Assembly: GCA_028709785.1 (NCBI GenBank)
Contig: JAQUTK010000022.1
Location: 1 to 60,275 of the forward strand
Direction: 5' to 3'
DNA length: 60,275 nt
Source: Bacteroidales bacterium
GTDB lineage: Bacteria; Bacteroidota; Bacteroidia; Bacteroidales; JAQUTK01
Shown: one piece after another, positions 27,988 to 36,575 of the stretch
Layout: each line of letters opens with the position of its first letter
How positions within the stretch are numbered: position 1 is the stretch's first letter
The notes under the pieces: generated by a model
Databases searched by the model: none
Told to the model about the DNA's origin: nothing
What the model saw: the letters and a program-made list of their open reading frames with translations, nothing else
Position numbers and translations under genes: made by a program

Positions 27988-27993
27988 TTAGTA

Positions 27994-28181
27994 CACTTTC
28001 TCAAAGAACTCCGGAGATCTTTGATTATTTGCATCTGCCAAAGTGCTTCTTGGAACGCATTACAAAATCCCTAAATGAGTGATCTTCATGGTTATTGAAA
28101 GCATACCTACAGAGACTTCCCGAATAGAATTCATGTCACTTATCACTGCATAAAGCAATGTGGAAAGGGCTCAGTTGTTTA
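27994..28181. other. Short gap between the insertion element and the HU-like gene
   Basis: 188 bp downstream of the HU-like gene. I see no gene, no terminator with a T-run and no repeat shared with other parts of the window. Confidence 0.4.
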
Positions 28182-28820
28182 TTATATAGTAATTCTTACG
28201 ATATAGACCTTATTAGTGCCTCGTCCTGCAGTAGTAATGCCTGTCTCTGCGTTCCCTCTAAACTCAACAAGTTCTCTGGAAGCCATCGGTTTAGACAATC
28301 CGGTCAGTGCAACGTAATCATCTAATCGTAGGAACGGATGAGCAGGATTATTGAGATAATCGAGCGCCAACTGTAGTCGCTCTTCTTTTGTATAAGACGA
28401 ACGGCAAAGTTCGCGCACTCCACCACGTTCCAGATGGCAATGTGAATCTGTATCACGTATCAATTCTTTGTTTGCTCTGTAATTGATACCGGTCACTTGC
28501 AGACTGGTGGCATTGTGTTTGGATTCTTCTCCGTTAATGGTGTCCATTTTCTTATCTTCACGAACACCAATCGATGCCTTGAATATACCGAGACCGTCAA
28601 CAGAAACGCTATAGCCATCTGCCATTGCTCTTGCCATCTCATGGGTCAGTGATTGAAGCACATGCGCCACTGTACCCTCACTCAATCCCGAACCGGGTTG
28701 AGCAATACGGGTTATCAACTCTTTGGAACTAAGAGCTCCACTTGTCTGTAGCCGATAAAAGCATTTGTTTTCACCTGTGCCCTGAATATCGGGCATTTCT
28801 TGCTTGATGTATTTTGCCAT
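28182..28820 (-). CDS. HU-related DNA-binding protein with C-terminal winged-helix-like domain (copy A)
   Basis: 212 residues. The first about 125 residues match the Bacteroidetes HU-related family: SSKELITRIAQ, VAHVLQSLTHEMARAMADGYSVSVDGLGIFKASIG, with the variable arm region after VREDK. Residues about 142-212 form a second domain (YTKEERLQLALDYL, DDYVALTGLSKPMASRELVEF, AGRGTNKVYIVRI) that looks like a winged helix with a recognition helix and a wing; this is an inference from pattern. Upstream lies an array of four palindromes that would suit a dimeric DNA-binding protein. A second gene at the right end of the window encodes a protein about 88% identical over 148 residues. Role unknown; autoregulation is my guess. 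Confidence 0.82.
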   Translation of the reverse strand: MAKYIKQEMPDIQGTGENKCFYRLQTSGALSSKELITRIAQPGSGLSEGTVAHVLQSLTHEMARAMADGYSVSVDGLGIFKASIGVREDKKMDTINGEESKHNATSLQVTGINYRANKELIRDTDSHCHLERGGVRELCRSSYTKEERLQLALDYLNNPAHPFLRLDDYVALTGLSKPMASRELVEFRGNAETGITTAGRGTNKVYIVRITI

Positions 28821-28883
28821 CTTGTAGGAATTAATGTTTTCTTTGTCAGGATGTAAAGATACTCATTTCCCGGTACATTTCTC

Positions 28884-28963
28884 ATTTCAAAGCACGAAAT
28901 AATTATTTCAAACCGTGAAATAGCTATTTCAAACTTTGAAATAATCGTTTCGCGGTTTGAAAC
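28884..28963 (-). repeat. Array A: four 17-bp palindromes at 21-bp period upstream of HU-like copy A
   Basis: Read in the gene's direction, the four units lie at 28947-28963, 28926-28942, 28905-28921 and 28884-28900. The best unit is ATTTCAAAGTTTGAAAT, a perfect odd palindrome (8-1-8); the others keep ATTTC/GAAAT or GTTTC/GAAAC arms. Spacers are exactly 4 bp. The 21-bp period equals two helical turns, so all sites face the same side. The array ends 63 nt before the start codon; a possible -7 box TATCTTTA lies between. Confidence 0.9.
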
Positions 28964-29480
28964 AACTTACGCATCTATGATACTGACTTTACTTCCGGAT
29001 TGGGCTATTTATGTTATCTGATGAAGTAAGGTTTTCCTCTGGCTGTTTTTCAGATTCCAAACGATTATTACTCGTGCCTTTATTGTGTTCACCAATCAGA
29101 TTGCACGGAATAAGGCTGAGGAGATTGCGGGTTAAACCCGCAATGACGAAGGGGGTGAACGACAGTCAAGGGGGTGACGATTGATGACCGCTGCCTTTTA
29201 CGGTAAATGAGATCATTTTGAGGGTAAATTAGTTGGCTATGACGTTAAGGGACAGGCTTTTCGCTTTGATTTTCGGGCAAAATAATTATTTTTTTTATTT
29301 TTACTTTCAGAATGGCGGGATACCTTCATTTCAATGCACCAACTCCACCAAGCCATGCCTCTCAGTATGCTGTAGAATGGTTTGGCTTGTTTTGATTTTA
29401 CTTGCTCGCTCACATGTTGCTTACAAAAAAACTTGCTATTGCCGATCGCCCATTCCAATTAAAAAAAACTTTTATCGGAC
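28964..29480 (-). promoter_or_regulatory. Conserved upstream region of module A
   Basis: This gene-free stretch repeats, in the same order, elements found upstream of the second HU-like gene: a perfect-arm hairpin ATTGCGGGT-TAA-ACCCGCAAT (29124-29144), short irregular GTC-spaced repeats (about 29145-29270), and a conserved 150-bp segment (about 29285-29445) containing TTGTAAGCAACATGTGAGCG on the minus strand. The two versions of that segment are close to 88% identical. A 73-codon frame crosses it, but changes between the copies are mostly amino-acid-changing, so conservation appears to be at DNA or RNA level. The 3' end of nnrD follows. Confidence 0.7.
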
Positions 29481-29499
29481 TGCAATAACTCCAAGTCGG

Positions 29500-31023
29500 T
29501 CAGTCGTTATCTTTCAGGCTGCGAAAAGCATCACTCAGATGATCAATAATGTCTGAAGCAATCATTCCTTCTTCTGTGTGAACTTTGGCAGCAGAGTCGC
29601 CGGCAAACCCATGGAGCCAAACCCCGATGAGCGCCGCATCTTTGGGCTCATATCCTTGGGCCAGCAGTCCGAGAAGGATGCCGGTCAGCACATCACCGCT
29701 ACCTGCTGTTGCCATACCCGGATTGCCTGTGCTGTTGAAATGGCACGTGCCTTCAGGGGTAATGAGGACTGTGTAAGCTCCTTTCAGGACTATATAGATC
29801 TGATGCTGCGTCGCAAGTTCGATCCCTTTCTCTATCCGTTGCCGGGTGGTAAAAGAATCGCCCGCCAGACGATCAAACTCTTTGGGGTGGGGGGTCAGAA
29901 TCGAGAGGGGAGGGATCAAATTGATCCACGTGTGATTGGCTGCAATAAGATTGATCGCATCGGCATCAATCACCAGCGGTTTGTCGCACCGTTGCAGGAG
30001 ATGTTCAAGCACATTGGCTGTCAGTGGATAGGTGTCGATGCCGGGACCAACGCCAATCGCAGTATAGGGTGAGGTCTCGATGAAACTGGCGATACATTTC
30101 TCATTGGAGTCGTAGGCAACCATTGCTTCGGGAACTGAGATCTGCATGATATTGTAAGCACAGGATGGTGTGTGGACGGTTAGCTTACCGACACCGCTAC
30201 GCATGGTTGCTTTTGCAGCCAATACCGCCGCGCCTGCTTTGCCATGACTGCCTGCTACCAGCAACGCATGTCCGTATGTACCTTTGTGATCAAACTTTCC
30301 CCGGAGATGAAGCAAGGGACGGAGATCTTCTTTTGTCGTATAAAACAGCGAGGTTTCCGCATGACTGATTGCATTCGGGTGTATATGGATATCAACAATC
30401 TCCCAGGTACCGGTAAAACGACTGTTTTCAGCATACATAAAAGCCTCTTTGGGAAGTTGCAAGGTAAGTGTGTGGGTGGCTCTGATCACAGACTTTGGAT
30501 CGTTGCAGCAGTTGTTTCCGGTAAAGAGTCCGGAAGGTATATCGAGCGAGTAAACAAGGACTTTGGATGCGTTGATGTGTTGGACACAATGCGCAAAGAT
30601 ACCGACTAACGGACGGTTTATTCCCGAACCAAAGAGTCCGTCAATCACGATGCTTCCCTCTTTGATCTGTGGGAGCTGATCGGATGTAGTGACAATGCGG
30701 ATCGGTGCACCGGTCAACGCTTCCCAACGTTTTCTGTTGGTGTCACAATCTGCGGAGATCGGTTGATCGGGCAATGTAACGAGATAACAATCGACTGATT
30801 GTTCTTGACATCTGAGCAGTCTGGCCACCGCAAGCGCATCACCTCCATTGTTGCCCGGACCCGCAAATACCATCCAATGGTTCTCTTTTGTATTGATCCG
30901 AAGAAGGGTGTCGGTCAACGCTTTTGCCGCTCTTTCCATCAGGTCAATGGAGGCAATCGGTTCTTCTCTGATCGTAAAAGCATCTGTTTTACGGGTTTCT
31001 TCCGCTGATAGTATTTTCATCAT
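29500..31023 (-). CDS. nnrD: Bifunctional NAD(P)H-hydrate epimerase / ADP-dependent dehydratase
   Basis: 507 residues, the length of the fused Nnr protein, which repairs damaged NAD(P)H hydrates in the cytoplasm. The N-terminal epimerase domain (about 1-215) has FAGPGNNGGDALAVARLL and IVIDGLFGSGINRPL. The C-terminal kinase-like dehydratase domain shows HALLVAGSHGKAGAAVLAA, GVGPGIDTY, LTPHPKEFDRL and NPGMATAGSGDVLTGILLG, where the GSGD holds the nucleotide. A -7 box TACCTTTG lies on the minus strand (plus 31042-31049), about 19 nt before the ATG, without a clear -33 box. It is monocistronic. Confidence 0.95.
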   Translation of the reverse strand: MMKILSAEETRKTDAFTIREEPIASIDLMERAAKALTDTLLRINTKENHWMVFAGPGNNGGDALAVARLLRCQEQSVDCYLVTLPDQPISADCDTNRKRWEALTGAPIRIVTTSDQLPQIKEGSIVIDGLFGSGINRPLVGIFAHCVQHINASKVLVYSLDIPSGLFTGNNCCNDPKSVIRATHTLTLQLPKEAFMYAENSRFTGTWEIVDIHIHPNAISHAETSLFYTTKEDLRPLLHLRGKFDHKGTYGHALLVAGSHGKAGAAVLAAKATMRSGVGKLTVHTPSCAYNIMQISVPEAMVAYDSNEKCIASFIETSPYTAIGVGPGIDTYPLTANVLEHLLQRCDKPLVIDADAINLIAANHTWINLIPPLSILTPHPKEFDRLAGDSFTTRQRIEKGIELATQHQIYIVLKGAYTVLITPEGTCHFNSTGNPGMATAGSGDVLTGILLGLLAQGYEPKDAALIGVWLHGFAGDSAAKVHTEEGMIASDIIDHLSDAFRSLKDND

Positions 31024-31160
31024 CTAAATATTAAAACTATACAAAGGTAAAGAATTCATAGCAAGTTTTGAGAAGAATGATAGGATAAACGAATCGTTAT
31101 TGTTATTTTTGAGCTCGTTTTTTGCTAATATCTGACAAACTAAAATAGAAATATTCGATA

Positions 31161-32768
31161 ATGAGTGAAACCAATGGGCATCCGAAAGGATTGTATTTGT
31201 TGTTCTTGACAGAAATGTGGGAGAGGTTCAGCTACTACGGTATGCGTGCTATTTTTACCCTTTACATGATTAACGCACTTGTTCTTTCAAAGGAAGATGC
31301 ATCAGGAATTTATGGAAGTTATACGGGATTGGTCTATCTGACTCCTCTCTTGGGTGGATATATTGCTGATCGCTATTGGGGCAACCGGCGCTCCATCTTT
31401 TGGGGCGGAATGGTGATGGCTCTCGGACAGTTTTGTATGTTCATCAGTGCGATCTATTACAATAGCACGGCCTTTACAGATATTTTTGCTGGTACTGGTT
31501 TCCTCTCGGTCACACCGCTTCCCCGCTTGTTGATGATTATGGGTCTTACCTTCCTGATTATGGGCAACGGACTCTTTAAACCCAATATATCTACGATGGT
31601 GGGCGACTTGTATTCAAAGCATGACAGACGAAAAGACAGTGCGTTCACAATCTTTTATATGGGAATAAATGTGGGTGCTACCATCGCGCCTCTTTGGTGT
31701 GGCTTTTTAGGCGATACCGGTAATCCGGAAGATTATAAATGGGGCTTTCTTTCTGCTGCAATAGGGATGCTGTTTGGAGTGGTTATGTTTGAGTTGTTTA
31801 AAAATAAATATTTGGTTACTCCCGAGGGAGAACCCATTGGTGTTGTGGCCAATTCTCTTCGTAAACCGGAGGAAAAAGAGCGAGCTGTCGCTGGAGAGGA
31901 TGATCCGAAAAAGTTTACCCGCAGCACGCTTCAGATAGCCTCTTGGGGAGCGGCATTGTGCTTGTTTGTCGCATTTTTCTATTGGTTACAGGATTATAGT
32001 GATATCATCGGCGCTTTTATTTATTCGCTTTGTTTTGTGGTTCCCGCTTTTATTATCACAGATTCGAGTCTGACAAAAGTGGAACGTCAGCGGATTGTTG
32101 TTATTTATATCATCGCTTTCTTTGTTATTTTCTTTTGGGCAGCCTTTGAACAGGCCGGCGTGTCTCTGACATATTTTGCGGAGGAGCAGATGGATCGTTC
32201 TCTTTTGGGTTGGGAAATCCCTACTTCTTTCTTTCAGTCGGTAAATGCGGTCTTTGTGGTTACTCTTGCTCCGATCATGGGAATGCTTTGGAGTCTTTTA
32301 GGAAAAAAAGGAATGGAGCCTTCTTCACCGATGAAACAGGCAATCGGTCTTTTCTGTCTTTCAATGGGATATCTGGTTATTTCATTTGGAGTCAGCGGAA
32401 TTGAAAGTGATCATAAAGTGAGCATGATGTGGTTGATAGGTCTCTATTTCCTTCATACGTTGGGTGAACTGAGTCTGTCGCCTATCGGATTGTCGTTGGT
32501 CAATAAACTGTCTCCTACCCGTTTTGCCTCCTTGCTGATGGGCGTTTGGTTCATGTCCACAGCCACTGCCAATAAGTTTGCAGGCGTTCTCAGTGCTCTT
32601 TATCCGGAAGAATTGAATGGGGTTGTGAAGGTAAAACATTTGTTTGGTTATGAGATAACGAATCTATATGACTTCTTTATGGTGTTTGTTGTCATGTCAG
32701 GTATCGCATCGCTCTTACTCTTCTGTCTGACAAAATATCTGAGAAAGCTAACGAATGGAATAGAATAA
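31161..32768 (+). CDS. POT family proton-dependent oligopeptide transporter
   Basis: 535 residues with about 14 membrane helices. The POT signature EMWERFSYYGMRA (about residues 18-30; ExxERFxYYG) binds protons and peptide, and the second motif GGYIADRYWGNRRSI follows at about 73-87. FMGINVGAT-like FYMGINVGATIAPLWCG is the third conserved stretch. It imports di- and tripeptides through the inner membrane using the proton gradient. It lies 32 nt before hpt, but a -7 box just before hpt suggests separate transcription is possible. Confidence 0.93.
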   Translation: MSETNGHPKGLYLLFLTEMWERFSYYGMRAIFTLYMINALVLSKEDASGIYGSYTGLVYLTPLLGGYIADRYWGNRRSIFWGGMVMALGQFCMFISAIYYNSTAFTDIFAGTGFLSVTPLPRLLMIMGLTFLIMGNGLFKPNISTMVGDLYSKHDRRKDSAFTIFYMGINVGATIAPLWCGFLGDTGNPEDYKWGFLSAAIGMLFGVVMFELFKNKYLVTPEGEPIGVVANSLRKPEEKERAVAGEDDPKKFTRSTLQIASWGAALCLFVAFFYWLQDYSDIIGAFIYSLCFVVPAFIITDSSLTKVERQRIVVIYIIAFFVIFFWAAFEQAGVSLTYFAEEQMDRSLLGWEIPTSFFQSVNAVFVVTLAPIMGMLWSLLGKKGMEPSSPMKQAIGLFCLSMGYLVISFGVSGIESDHKVSMMWLIGLYFLHTLGELSLSPIGLSLVNKLSPTRFASLLMGVWFMSTATANKFAGVLSALYPEELNGVVKVKHLFGYEITNLYDFFMVFVVMSGIASLLLFCLTKYLRKLTNGIE

Positions 32769-32773
32769 GTTGC

Positions 32774-32781
32774 TATCTTTG
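32774..32781 (+). promoter_or_regulatory. -7 box of hpt-adk-obgE
   Basis: TATCTTTG matches the consensus and sits 19 nt before the hpt start codon. The expected -33 position, at the end of the transporter gene, has no TTTG. Confidence 0.5.
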
Positions 32782-32800
32782 CACCATAAAGCATACATTA

Positions 32801-33331
32801 ATGGATACAATACAGGTAAAGGATAAGAATTTCCGTCTCTCTATTTCTGCGGATGAGATAGGAGCAGCAGTTACAAGAATTGCTGCGCAGATGAATGAAG
32901 AACTGGCCGGAACCAATCCCATGTTTCTGCCGATTCTCAACGGTGCATTTATGTTTGCTTCTGATTTGCTGAAACAGGTCAATATTCCTGCTGAACTCTC
33001 TTTTATTAAGATTGCATCTTACCAGGGGACTTCAAACGGTGAATTGACCCAACTTATCGGTCTGAATAAAAGTATTGAGGGACGTACAGTGGTAATCGTG
33101 GAAGATATAGTGGATTCAGGGTATACCATGGAGGCCTTGCTTAAGAAACTTACAGCGCTTCATCCGAAAACTATTAAAACTGCTGTATTACTTTCCAAAC
33201 CTCAAGCCCGCAAAGTGGAAGTGCCTCTTGATTATGTCGGTATTGAGATATCCAATCGTTTTATTGTTGGATATGGATTGGATTATGATGGAGGTGGTCG
33301 TAATCTGAGAGAGATTTACGAACTTTTCTGA
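32801..33331 (+). CDS. hpt: Hypoxanthine phosphoribosyltransferase
   Basis: 176 residues, the normal size. It recovers hypoxanthine, and usually guanine, as IMP or GMP using PRPP. The PRPP-binding motif VVIVEDIVDSGYTME is at about residues 92-106, and the flexible-loop region SYQGTS at about 74. It heads a compact cluster: adk starts 24 nt later and obgE 1 nt after adk. Confidence 0.95.
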   Translation: MDTIQVKDKNFRLSISADEIGAAVTRIAAQMNEELAGTNPMFLPILNGAFMFASDLLKQVNIPAELSFIKIASYQGTSNGELTQLIGLNKSIEGRTVVIVEDIVDSGYTMEALLKKLTALHPKTIKTAVLLSKPQARKVEVPLDYVGIEISNRFIVGYGLDYDGGGRNLREIYELF

Positions 33332-33355
33332 AGAAAGAATCAAATTTTAAGATAG

Positions 33356-33925
33356 ATGTTGAATATAGTTATTTTTGGGGCTCCGGGTTCGGGAAAAGGA
33401 ACTCAGAGCGAGAAGATTATTGCCGGATATGGATTGAATCATATCTCAACAGGAGATGTACTCAGGAGTGAGATTAGCCGACAAACAGATTTAGGAAAAG
33501 TAGCAGACAGCTATATTTCCAAGGGTCAGTTGGTACCTGATCAGTTGATTATTGATATTCTGGAATCGGTACTGGATGGCCAGAAAGATAGTAAAGGCGT
33601 TATTTTTGACGGGTTTCCACGTACCACCCCGCAAGCAATAGCCTTGAAAGAAATGTTGGAAAAAAGAGGAACGGGCATCTCTGCTGTCATTGCGTTGGAA
33701 GTGGATGAAGCGGAATTGATAGAACGCCTCCTTGAGCGCGGGAAAATCTCCGGACGCTCGGATGATAATCTTGAAACGATTCAGAAGCGATTGGATGTTT
33801 ATCGCAATCAAACTTCGCCTTTGATAGATTATTACAAAAGCAAAGATCTCTATAATGGTATTTTGGGTATGGGAACGATTGAAGAGATCTTCAATCGTAT
33901 CAAACAAGTAATTGATAAATTATAA
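33356..33925 (+). CDS. adk: Adenylate kinase
   Basis: 189 residues, the short form without a zinc-type LID. The P-loop [14 protein letters not shown] (about residues 7-20), the AMP-binding [23 protein letters not shown] (about 84) and [11 protein letters not shown] (LID region) are all present. It interconverts ATP, AMP and ADP. It overlaps translationally with obgE: its TAA ends one base before the obgE ATG. Confidence 0.97.
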   Translation: MLNIVIFGAPGSGKGTQSEKIIAGYGLNHISTGDVLRSEISRQTDLGKVADSYISKGQLVPDQLIIDILESVLDGQKDSKGVIFDGFPRTTPQAIALKEMLEKRGTGISAVIALEVDEAELIERLLERGKISGRSDDNLETIQKRLDVYRNQTSPLIDYYKSKDLYNGILGMGTIEEIFNRIKQVIDKL

Positions 33926-33926
33926 T

Positions 33927-35084
33927 ATGGCTGGAACAAGTTTCGTTGATTATGTGAAAATCTTTTGTCGTAGTGGCAAAGGTGGGAGAGGATCTACTCA
34001 TCTGAACCGTGCGAAGTACGTGCCCAGAGGTGGACCTGATGGTGGTGATGGGGGCAGGGGAGGACATGTAATCCTTAGGGGTAATAGTAATTACTGGACT
34101 TTGATGCACCTTAAATATTCTCGCCATGTGTTTGCCGGTCACGGCGAAGGTGGAAGTGAGAGTCGGTCATTTGGAAAAGACGGAGAAGATAAGATTATCG
34201 AAGTCCCCCTGGGCACTGTGGCTTATAATGCTGAAAATGGTGAATACGTTTGTGATGTCACGGAACATGGACAAGAGGTCATTCTGCTAAAAGGTGGCCG
34301 TGGAGGATTGGGTAACTGGCATTTTCGTACATCTACCAATCAGACGCCACGATATGCTCAACCGGGTGAACCGGCAAAAGAATTGATTGTCGTGCTTGAA
34401 TTGAAGGTGTTGGCGGACGTAGGATTGGTGGGTTTCCCCAATTCCGGTAAGTCTACCTTGCTTTCTTCTATTTCTGCTGCCCGTCCGAAAATAGCGGATT
34501 ATGCATTTACCACACTAGAAGCCAATATAGGGGTTGTAGCTTACAGGGATAATAAGTCTTTTGTGATGGCTGATATCCCCGGAATTATCGAAGGTGCAAG
34601 TCAAGGAAAAGGACTAGGACTCCGGTTCCTGCGTCATATCGAACGAAACTCGATACTGCTCTTTATGGTACCTGCTGATGCCGATAATATCGCCGGTCAG
34701 TTTGCCATACTTCTCAACGAACTGGCTCAATATAATCCGGAGTTATTGGATAAACAACGCATATTGGCTATCTCTAAGAGTGATATGCTTGATCAGGAAC
34801 TGATGGATGCAATCGAAAAAGAGTTGCCTGATGTGCCGCACGTATTTATTTCGTCAATAACAGGTCTTGGGCTGGTTAAACTGAAGGATATGATCTGGAC
34901 GGAAATCAATAGAGAAGACACTCAAAAACAAGTGACGATGGTTCACCGTGCTATTGATGTGAAAGCAATTCCCAAGGAGGAAGACGATGCTTTTGAAGAG
35001 GATTTTCAGACCATCTATCTGAATGAAATAGACGAGGAATTTGATGAAGATGTTGATTACGATTTTGAAGATTCCAAGTTATAA
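33927..35084 (+). CDS. obgE: Obg family GTPase
   Basis: 385 residues from ATG 33927 ([13 protein letters not shown]). A start five codons earlier inside adk exists, but the chosen one gives the standard N-terminus. The glycine-rich Obg domain (about 1-158) holds GGRGGHV and GGRGGLGN. The G domain has [11 protein letters not shown] (G1), DIPGIIEGA (G3) and SKSD in the G4 position, where most GTPases have NKxD. The tail is very acidic ([14 protein letters not shown]). It acts in 50S ribosome assembly and stress control. It is the last gene of hpt-adk-obgE. Confidence 0.95.
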   Translation: MAGTSFVDYVKIFCRSGKGGRGSTHLNRAKYVPRGGPDGGDGGRGGHVILRGNSNYWTLMHLKYSRHVFAGHGEGGSESRSFGKDGEDKIIEVPLGTVAYNAENGEYVCDVTEHGQEVILLKGGRGGLGNWHFRTSTNQTPRYAQPGEPAKELIVVLELKVLADVGLVGFPNSGKSTLLSSISAARPKIADYAFTTLEANIGVVAYRDNKSFVMADIPGIIEGASQGKGLGLRFLRHIERNSILLFMVPADADNIAGQFAILLNELAQYNPELLDKQRILAISKSDMLDQELMDAIEKELPDVPHVFISSITGLGLVKLKDMIWTEINREDTQKQVTMVHRAIDVKAIPKEEDDAFEEDFQTIYLNEIDEEFDEDVDYDFEDSKL

Positions 35085-35122
35085 TAGCATATCGTTCACT
35101 TTACATTAATACCCATAAAAAC

Positions 35123-36532
35123 ATGACAACCAGAAGAGAATTTTTCCGTAAAGGAGGAAGTGCTTTAGCTGTGGCTGCCTTGGCGGGCAGTCCGCTTTAT
35201 GCTGCGATGAAGGAGGAGAAGAAAAGTGGTTATACTTCCATGCGACCGGAACTTGCGCGGCGCAATTTTACATCCAAGGCGGTTGAGAAGAAAATCGCGG
35301 AAGTCAAGAACAAACTGAAGGACGAGAAACTCTCCTGGATGTTTGAAAATTGTTTCCCTAATACGTTGGATACGACTGTCAACTTTAAAATGAATGGCAA
35401 TCGTCCGGATACTTTCGTGATCACAGGCGATATCCATGCGATGTGGCTTCGTGATTCCGGAGCTCAGGTCTGGCCTTATCTTCCTTTATGCAAAGAGGAT
35501 GAACCTTTGAGGCTACTCATCGCAGGTGTGATAAACAGACAGACACACTGTATCTTGTATGATCCTTATGCCAACGCCTTTACGCCGGAAGGTGTAGTCA
35601 GCGAATGGAAAAGCGACAACACCGAGATGAAAGAGGGTGTGCATGAACGGAAGTGGGAGATTGATTCTCTTTGTTATCCGGTTCGCCTTGCCCACAAATA
35701 CTGGAAAGAAACCGGCGACACTTCCGTGTTTGACGCGGAGTGGGAAAAAGCCATGGAGCTGATCGTTGCAACGTTCCGTGAACAGCAGCGCAAAGCAAAA
35801 AGTAAATACGTTTTTCAGCGTAAAACGGAGCGTCAGCTCGACACACTTTGTTGTGGAGGATATGGAAACCCGGTGAATCCGGTCGGACTGATTGTTTCCT
35901 CTTTCCGTCCTTCTGATGATGCCACCACATACGGTTTTCTGATTCCATCCAATTTCTTTGCAGTGAAGAGTTTGAGACAGATCGCTGAGATTGCATCAAA
36001 AGTGAAGAAGAATAGTGGTTTGGCCGGACGATGCGAAGCTCTTGCTGCTGAGGTGGAGGCCGCGTTAAAGAAGTATGCTGTAGTCAATCATCCTACCGCC
36101 GGTAAAATATATGCCTTTGAAGTAGATGGTTTTGGCAATGCCTATTGCATGGATGATGCCAATATCCCAAGTTTGCTGGCAATGCCCTATCTGGAAACTG
36201 TTTCTGTCAATGATCCTATCTATCAGAACACACGAAAATTTGTTCTGAGTTCGCAAAATCCTTATTTATTTAAAGGAAAAGCGGCAGAGGGTATTGGTGG
36301 TCCGCACATTGGGTACGATTTTATTTGGCCCATGAGCATCATTATGCGTGCGATGACCAGTACGGATAAGAAAGAGATTGATGCTTGTATCGCAACGCTG
36401 CGAAATACAGACGGTGAAACCGGATTTATGCATGAATCATTCCATAAAGATGACGCAAAGAATTTTACCAGAAAATGGTTTGCCTGGGCAAATACGCTTT
36501 TTGGAGAACTTATTATTAAGTCCACGTTATAA
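35123..36532 (+). CDS. GH125 family exo-alpha-mannosidase
   Basis: 469 residues. The N-terminus TTRREFFRKGGSALAVAALAGSPLYA looks like a Tat-type signal (RREFFRK), so it is probably exported folded. The GH125 core includes FENCFPNTLDTTV, GDIHAMWLRDSGAQVWPYL, YGFLIPSNFFAV and GPHIGYDFIWPMSI. Family members remove terminal mannose, typically alpha-1,6-linked. It is followed 43 nt later by a GH97 gene on the same strand, so the pair may work on one host or fungal glycan, though no SusC/D genes are near. Confidence 0.92.
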   Translation: MTTRREFFRKGGSALAVAALAGSPLYAAMKEEKKSGYTSMRPELARRNFTSKAVEKKIAEVKNKLKDEKLSWMFENCFPNTLDTTVNFKMNGNRPDTFVITGDIHAMWLRDSGAQVWPYLPLCKEDEPLRLLIAGVINRQTHCILYDPYANAFTPEGVVSEWKSDNTEMKEGVHERKWEIDSLCYPVRLAHKYWKETGDTSVFDAEWEKAMELIVATFREQQRKAKSKYVFQRKTERQLDTLCCGGYGNPVNPVGLIVSSFRPSDDATTYGFLIPSNFFAVKSLRQIAEIASKVKKNSGLAGRCEALAAEVEAALKKYAVVNHPTAGKIYAFEVDGFGNAYCMDDANIPSLLAMPYLETVSVNDPIYQNTRKFVLSSQNPYLFKGKAAEGIGGPHIGYDFIWPMSIIMRAMTSTDKKEIDACIATLRNTDGETGFMHESFHKDDAKNFTRKWFAWANTLFGELIIKSTL

Positions 36533-36575
36533 CCATAGATATAATTACTAATCAATATTTTATAATTAGCAAAAC

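Noticed and set aside
28884..28963. CRISPR-like regular repeats
   Set aside because: Units are palindromes separated by only 4 bp, there are no unique spacers and no cas genes; the same holds for 59690-59769.
29237..29458. A 73-codon frame on the minus strand, matched by a similar frame in module B
   Set aside because: In module B the frame has no start codon before the conserved part, and most differences between the copies change amino acids. Conservation fits a DNA or RNA element better than a protein.
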